Assembly (NCBI GenBank): GCA_017474845.1
Contig: JAFVGS010000054.1
Span: 20,771-84,770, forward strand
DNA from: Prevotella sp.
GTDB lineage: Bacteria > Bacteroidota > Bacteroidia > Bacteroidales > Bacteroidaceae
Length of the DNA stretch: 64,000 bases
Direction: 5' to 3'
Under the pieces are notes generated by a model, which did no database searches, was not told the DNA's origin, and saw nothing but the letters and a program-made list of their open reading frames with translations. The number at the start of each line of letters is the position of its first letter. Positions within the stretch are counted from its first letter, which is position 1. Positions 60,887 through 64,000 of the stretch are shown piece by piece. Made by a program: the position numbers and the translations under genes.

Positions 60887-63874
60887 ATGAACTATAAAGA
60901 AGTCATTGAATCGAGATATAATCGCCAGAACTGGCTGTTGCTAATCCGCGACATCTTCAGGAACAAGGTCAAGTTCTGGAGCACGCCATCTGTTGTTCCT
61001 ACCAGTAGTCAGTTTGCCAAGCAGGCATTGTGGCTGGGTACTATCACATTGAGCGACAACCAGACTATCAGCATCTACGAAGTTGAACTCTCTGATAGCG
61101 TTAATATAGAACGTAACCGCAGAGGCATCCGCGATATGCTATTGACCGATTGGCGAAGCAATGGCAATGCTGGAGCCTTTATGTTCTGCTATCGCAAGAA
61201 CGAGAGTGTGCTCCGTTTCTCATACGTTAGCGAGGCCTGGACGTTTGCAGCGGATGGTAGTTATCAGAAAGAATCAACTGATGCCAAACGCTTTACCTAT
61301 CTGCTGGGTGAAGGTCATCGCAGTCGCACCGCCATTCAGCAATTTGAGAAACTGCGCGACAGTAGTCTTACGTTGAAGGATCTGACTAAAGCGTTCTCTG
61401 TGGATGCTGTCAGCGATATGTTCTTCGATGGCTACAAGAAACAATACGAGGACATCATCCAGTACATCACAGGCAAGCGGATGGTGAAGGTGGCCAACAA
61501 GTGGGAAGAGCAAATCAAGAACGACCCCTGCGAGGAAATCATGCAGGAGTTTGCCCACTTCCCCAACCCTGAGAAAGCCGTCCGTGACTATGTGAAGAAA
61601 CTGATGGGCCGTTTGGTTTTCCTCCAGTTCCTACAGAAGAAAGGTTGGCTCGGTGTAAAGAGTGGAGCAGAGTGGGGTAGTGGAGACTCGGAATTCATTC
61701 AGAACCTCTTTGCCCAAACAGCAGATAAAGACCACTTCATAGACAATGTATTGGAAGCACTCTTCAACGATCTCAATAGTGAGAATGAGAAGAAACTACC
61801 TCAATATCGTACACCTTATTTAAATGGTGGATTGTTCGAGCGTGATGCCACAGACGAAACGGAGTTTCCTCTGCCAGCCAGATATATGCAGAGCCTGCTT
61901 GACTTCTTCGCTTCTTATAACTTCACCATCGACGAGAACGATCCTGACGATGCAGAGGTAGGTGTTGACCCTGAGATGTTAGGGCGTATCTTCGAGAACC
62001 TGCTTGAAGACAATAAGGACAAAGGTGCATTCTATACGCCAAAGGAAATCGTTAGCTATATGTGTCGCGAAAGCCTTATTGCCTATCTCCAGACAGACAT
62101 TGAGGACGAAGCCACCAAGGAAGCCATTCGCCAGTTTGTAACCACTCATGACGTCAACGCTCTTGGACAAAACCAAAAGTTCCGTCAGCAAGTAGATGAG
62201 GCTCTGAAGAACGTCAAGATATGCGACCCTGCTATTGGTTCTGGCGCATTCCCAATGGGCTTGCTGAAAGAACTCTTCCAATGCCGCACAGCCCTTGAAG
62301 GCATAGACCAAAGCAAAGCTGCTGAAATCAAAAAGCACATCATCCAGCAGAATATCTATGGTGTCGATATTGAGCGTGGTGCTGTTGATATTGCCCGCCT
62401 CCGTTTCTGGCTATCTCTGATTGTTGACGAAGAAACACCACAGGCTCTGCCAAACCTTGACTTTAAGATTATGCAAGGTAACTCGCTGTTGGAGCAGTAC
62501 AAGGGTGTTGACCTCTCAACGATAACGGAATTAAAGACGGAAAAACATGGAACATACCAAACAACGATGTTTGATGACATGATAGATGTATTACGTCTCG
62601 ACTTGCGAAAGAAACTTGACGAATACTACAGCTGCACAGACCACAAGCGCAAAGCATTCCTGAAGCAAGACATTATAAATAATGTAAAGCAGCAGCTCAA
62701 AGAACAAAGCATCAATGTTGACTTTGGTGACCTCGACCTTTCAGGTAACAACCAATTCATGCTTTGGCATACTTGGTTCTATGATGTATTCTCCCAAGGA
62801 GGCTTTGATATTGTGATTGCAAATCCGCCGTATGTAGATGCAAAAAAACTCAAAGGTATAGCACCAAATCTAAAACAGTTCAAGGTGTTTAATGGAACGG
62901 CTGATTTATATACTTATTTCTATGAACTGGCCATATATATGCTAACTCCCAATGGTATTATGACGTTTATAACGTCAAATAAATGGATTAGAAGTGAATA
63001 TGGTCGAAATTTGAGGAAGATGTTCCTTGAGAATAAAATACTTCAACTTATTGATTTTGGTCGAAATCGTCTATTTGGAGCAACTGTAGATTCCAATATT
63101 TTTAGTGTGAAGAAAAAGTCTAAGGGGGGACAACCTTCATTGTATTATTTTGATGAGAACACCGAAGGAGGCTCACTCTTGGAAATGATAAAACATGGTA
63201 AAGTAAAGAATGTAGACTTATCAGAAGATGCATGGTTGTTAAAAGCCGGTGAAAACGATAAGATGAAATCAAAGATTGAGTCGCACGGAATTCCTTTGAA
63301 GGATCTTGGAGTAACTATATTTAGGGGAATTCTTACAGGCTATAATAAAGCTTTTCACATAGATAAAGCAACGAAAGAAGAACTTATAAGGTTAGACTCA
63401 AGAAGTGCAGAAATTATAAAACCTCTTATTTGTGGCGGGGATACAAACAAATTTTATTGTAGCCCTACAGAATCATATTTGATTGCTACATTTCCATCTC
63501 GCAACTACAAAATTGATGACTTCCCCGCTATTAAGAAACATCTTTTGTCCTATGGTGTTGAACGGTTAGAGCAGACGGGGAAGAAGCACGTTGTCAATGG
63601 TGAAATTGTTAAATCAAGAAAGAAAACTCATAACAAGTGGTATGAAACACAAGATAGTATAAGTTATTGGAATGATTTTACAAAGGCCAAGATTATATGG
63701 CAGGCCATTTCAAAAAGAATTGCATTTGCATATGATTCAGAAGGCGTTTACAATTGTGATGTTACAACATTCTTCATGACAGGAAACAATCTAAAGTACA
63801 TACTTGCAATTCTCAACTCTAAACTATTTGAATATGCTTTGTTAAAGATTTATTTGGAAGTAAGCCATCAGTGA
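60887..63874 (+). CDS. Eco57I-class N6 adenine DNA methylase/R-M protein, 3' end disrupted
   Basis: About 991 native residues are visible. The N-terminal region (to ~350) is helical and unassigned. Then come GAFYTPKEIVSYM, the SAM motif I DPAIGSGAFPMG (~446) and the catalytic NPPY in IANPPYVDAKK (~646), the gamma-class N6-adenine arrangement of Eco57I-type enzymes. The C-terminal part, more AT-rich, is the target-recognition region (NKWIRSEYGRNLRKMF, LGVTIFRGILTGYNKAF). The frame ends in KIYLEVSHQ; the last four residues come from an IS66-like terminus that begins at 63860. The normal end of the recognition domain is lost, so activity is doubtful. Confidence 0.85.
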   Translation: MNYKEVIESRYNRQNWLLLIRDIFRNKVKFWSTPSVVPTSSQFAKQALWLGTITLSDNQTISIYEVELSDSVNIERNRRGIRDMLLTDWRSNGNAGAFMFCYRKNESVLRFSYVSEAWTFAADGSYQKESTDAKRFTYLLGEGHRSRTAIQQFEKLRDSSLTLKDLTKAFSVDAVSDMFFDGYKKQYEDIIQYITGKRMVKVANKWEEQIKNDPCEEIMQEFAHFPNPEKAVRDYVKKLMGRLVFLQFLQKKGWLGVKSGAEWGSGDSEFIQNLFAQTADKDHFIDNVLEALFNDLNSENEKKLPQYRTPYLNGGLFERDATDETEFPLPARYMQSLLDFFASYNFTIDENDPDDAEVGVDPEMLGRIFENLLEDNKDKGAFYTPKEIVSYMCRESLIAYLQTDIEDEATKEAIRQFVTTHDVNALGQNQKFRQQVDEALKNVKICDPAIGSGAFPMGLLKELFQCRTALEGIDQSKAAEIKKHIIQQNIYGVDIERGAVDIARLRFWLSLIVDEETPQALPNLDFKIMQGNSLLEQYKGVDLSTITELKTEKHGTYQTTMFDDMIDVLRLDLRKKLDEYYSCTDHKRKAFLKQDIINNVKQQLKEQSINVDFGDLDLSGNNQFMLWHTWFYDVFSQGGFDIVIANPPYVDAKKLKGIAPNLKQFKVFNGTADLYTYFYELAIYMLTPNGIMTFITSNKWIRSEYGRNLRKMFLENKILQLIDFGRNRLFGATVDSNIFSVKKKSKGGQPSLYYFDENTEGGSLLEMIKHGKVKNVDLSEDAWLLKAGENDKMKSKIESHGIPLKDLGVTIFRGILTGYNKAFHIDKATKEELIRLDSRSAEIIKPLICGGDTNKFYCSPTESYLIATFPSRNYKIDDFPAIKKHLLSYGVERLEQTGKKHVVNGEIVKSRKKTHNKWYETQDSISYWNDFTKAKIIWQAISKRIAFAYDSEGVYNCDVTTFFMTGNNLKYILAILNSKLFEYALLKIYLEVSHQ

Positions 63875-64000
63875 ACCCCGTATTTCCAGACTGAGATTTT
63901 GTCCGTACCTTTGCGCGGTATTTTAATCTATCGCGTATGACATACATGACAATTGAACAGTTCCGCCAGATCCATGAGGACTGGAAACAGAGTGGACTCA
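63860..64000 (+). mobile_element. Left end of a probable IS66-family insertion element
   Basis: The methylase frame breaks at GTAAGCC. IS66-family elements characteristically begin GTAAGC. A promoter box TACCTTTG follows at 63906-63913, then an ORF from 63937 whose start resembles the small TnpA-like accessory protein of IS66 elements. The right end and the target duplication are outside the window. Confidence 0.65.
63937..64000 (+). CDS. IS66-type accessory protein, N-terminal fragment
   Basis: The open frame MTYMTIEQFRQIHEDWKQSG runs off the window. The pattern (QFR..H.DW..SGL) is that of the helix-turn-helix accessory protein encoded first in Bacteroidetes IS66 elements. Only 21 codons are seen, so the assignment relies on the context of the GTAAGC end and the promoter. 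Confidence 0.55.
   Translation, partial: MTYMTIEQFRQIHEDWKQSGL

Overview
The window looks like a chromosome segment from a Bacteroidales bacterium, most likely Prevotellaceae (Prevotella or a close relative). The main evidence is the recurrent Bacteroidetes promoter (TTTG, about 20 bases, TAnnTTTG) before most transcription units, the near absence of Shine-Dalgarno sites, and many Bacteroidetes-only families: DUF5687, DUF4296, DUF3256, DUF4738, HU-CCDC81/SPOR, class III fructose bisphosphatase and a smalltalk protein. The genus is an inference; no rRNA is present.

Layout. 1-5.1 kb: 3' end of hisS, a secreted pectin-type acetylesterase, a rubrerythrin, a beta-helix lipoprotein, cytidine deaminase and a LysM glucosaminidase. 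5.1-5.5 kb: four tRNA genes (Gly, Thr, two identical Lys). 5.6-10.3 kb (minus): DUF5687 membrane protein, LolA-like carrier, FtsK. 10.3-13.6 kb (plus): 3'-5' exonuclease, RlmI-like methyltransferase, TilS. 13.6-17.5 kb (minus): the N-degron unit aat-clpS-clpA plus a tyrosine phosphatase. 17.6-20.9 kb (plus): histidine phosphatase, M28-like aminopeptidase, SDR enzyme. 20.9-32 kb (minus): purU, hisH-hisA-hisF-hisIE, ftsE, aspartokinase, lysA, two glycosyltransferases and fbp. 32-32.6 kb: a gene-free stretch with palindromes. 32.6-42.8 kb: envelope and FHA/SPOR proteins, rfbC, ugd, remains of a sigma/anti-sigma operon, nudC, 5'-nucleotidase, a J-domain protein and a Dcu transporter. 43-55.8 kb: ileS, a DksA-like gene, lspA, DUF4296, a nucleoside transporter, rsmE, paaK, DUF3256, proS (minus), an OmpA-like lipoprotein and mtgA. 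56-56.9 kb (minus): a small M15-peptidase/smalltalk cassette.

The most interesting part is 56.9-64 kb. It holds a probable small RNA with two copies of one hairpin motif, then a strong promoter and about 380 nt of highly structured, apparently non-coding sequence. This leads directly into a two-gene defence-type operon: a PLD-nuclease/SF2-helicase fusion and an Eco57I-class N6 adenine methylase. The methylase gene is cut near its 3' end by what looks like the left end of an IS66-family element that runs off the window.

A second theme runs through the whole window. Short word-repeat arrays and palindromic mini-repeats sit in intergenic spaces and also inside genes without breaking the frame (tilS, hisIE, hisH, clpA). 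In three secreted proteins they make up much of the signal peptide.
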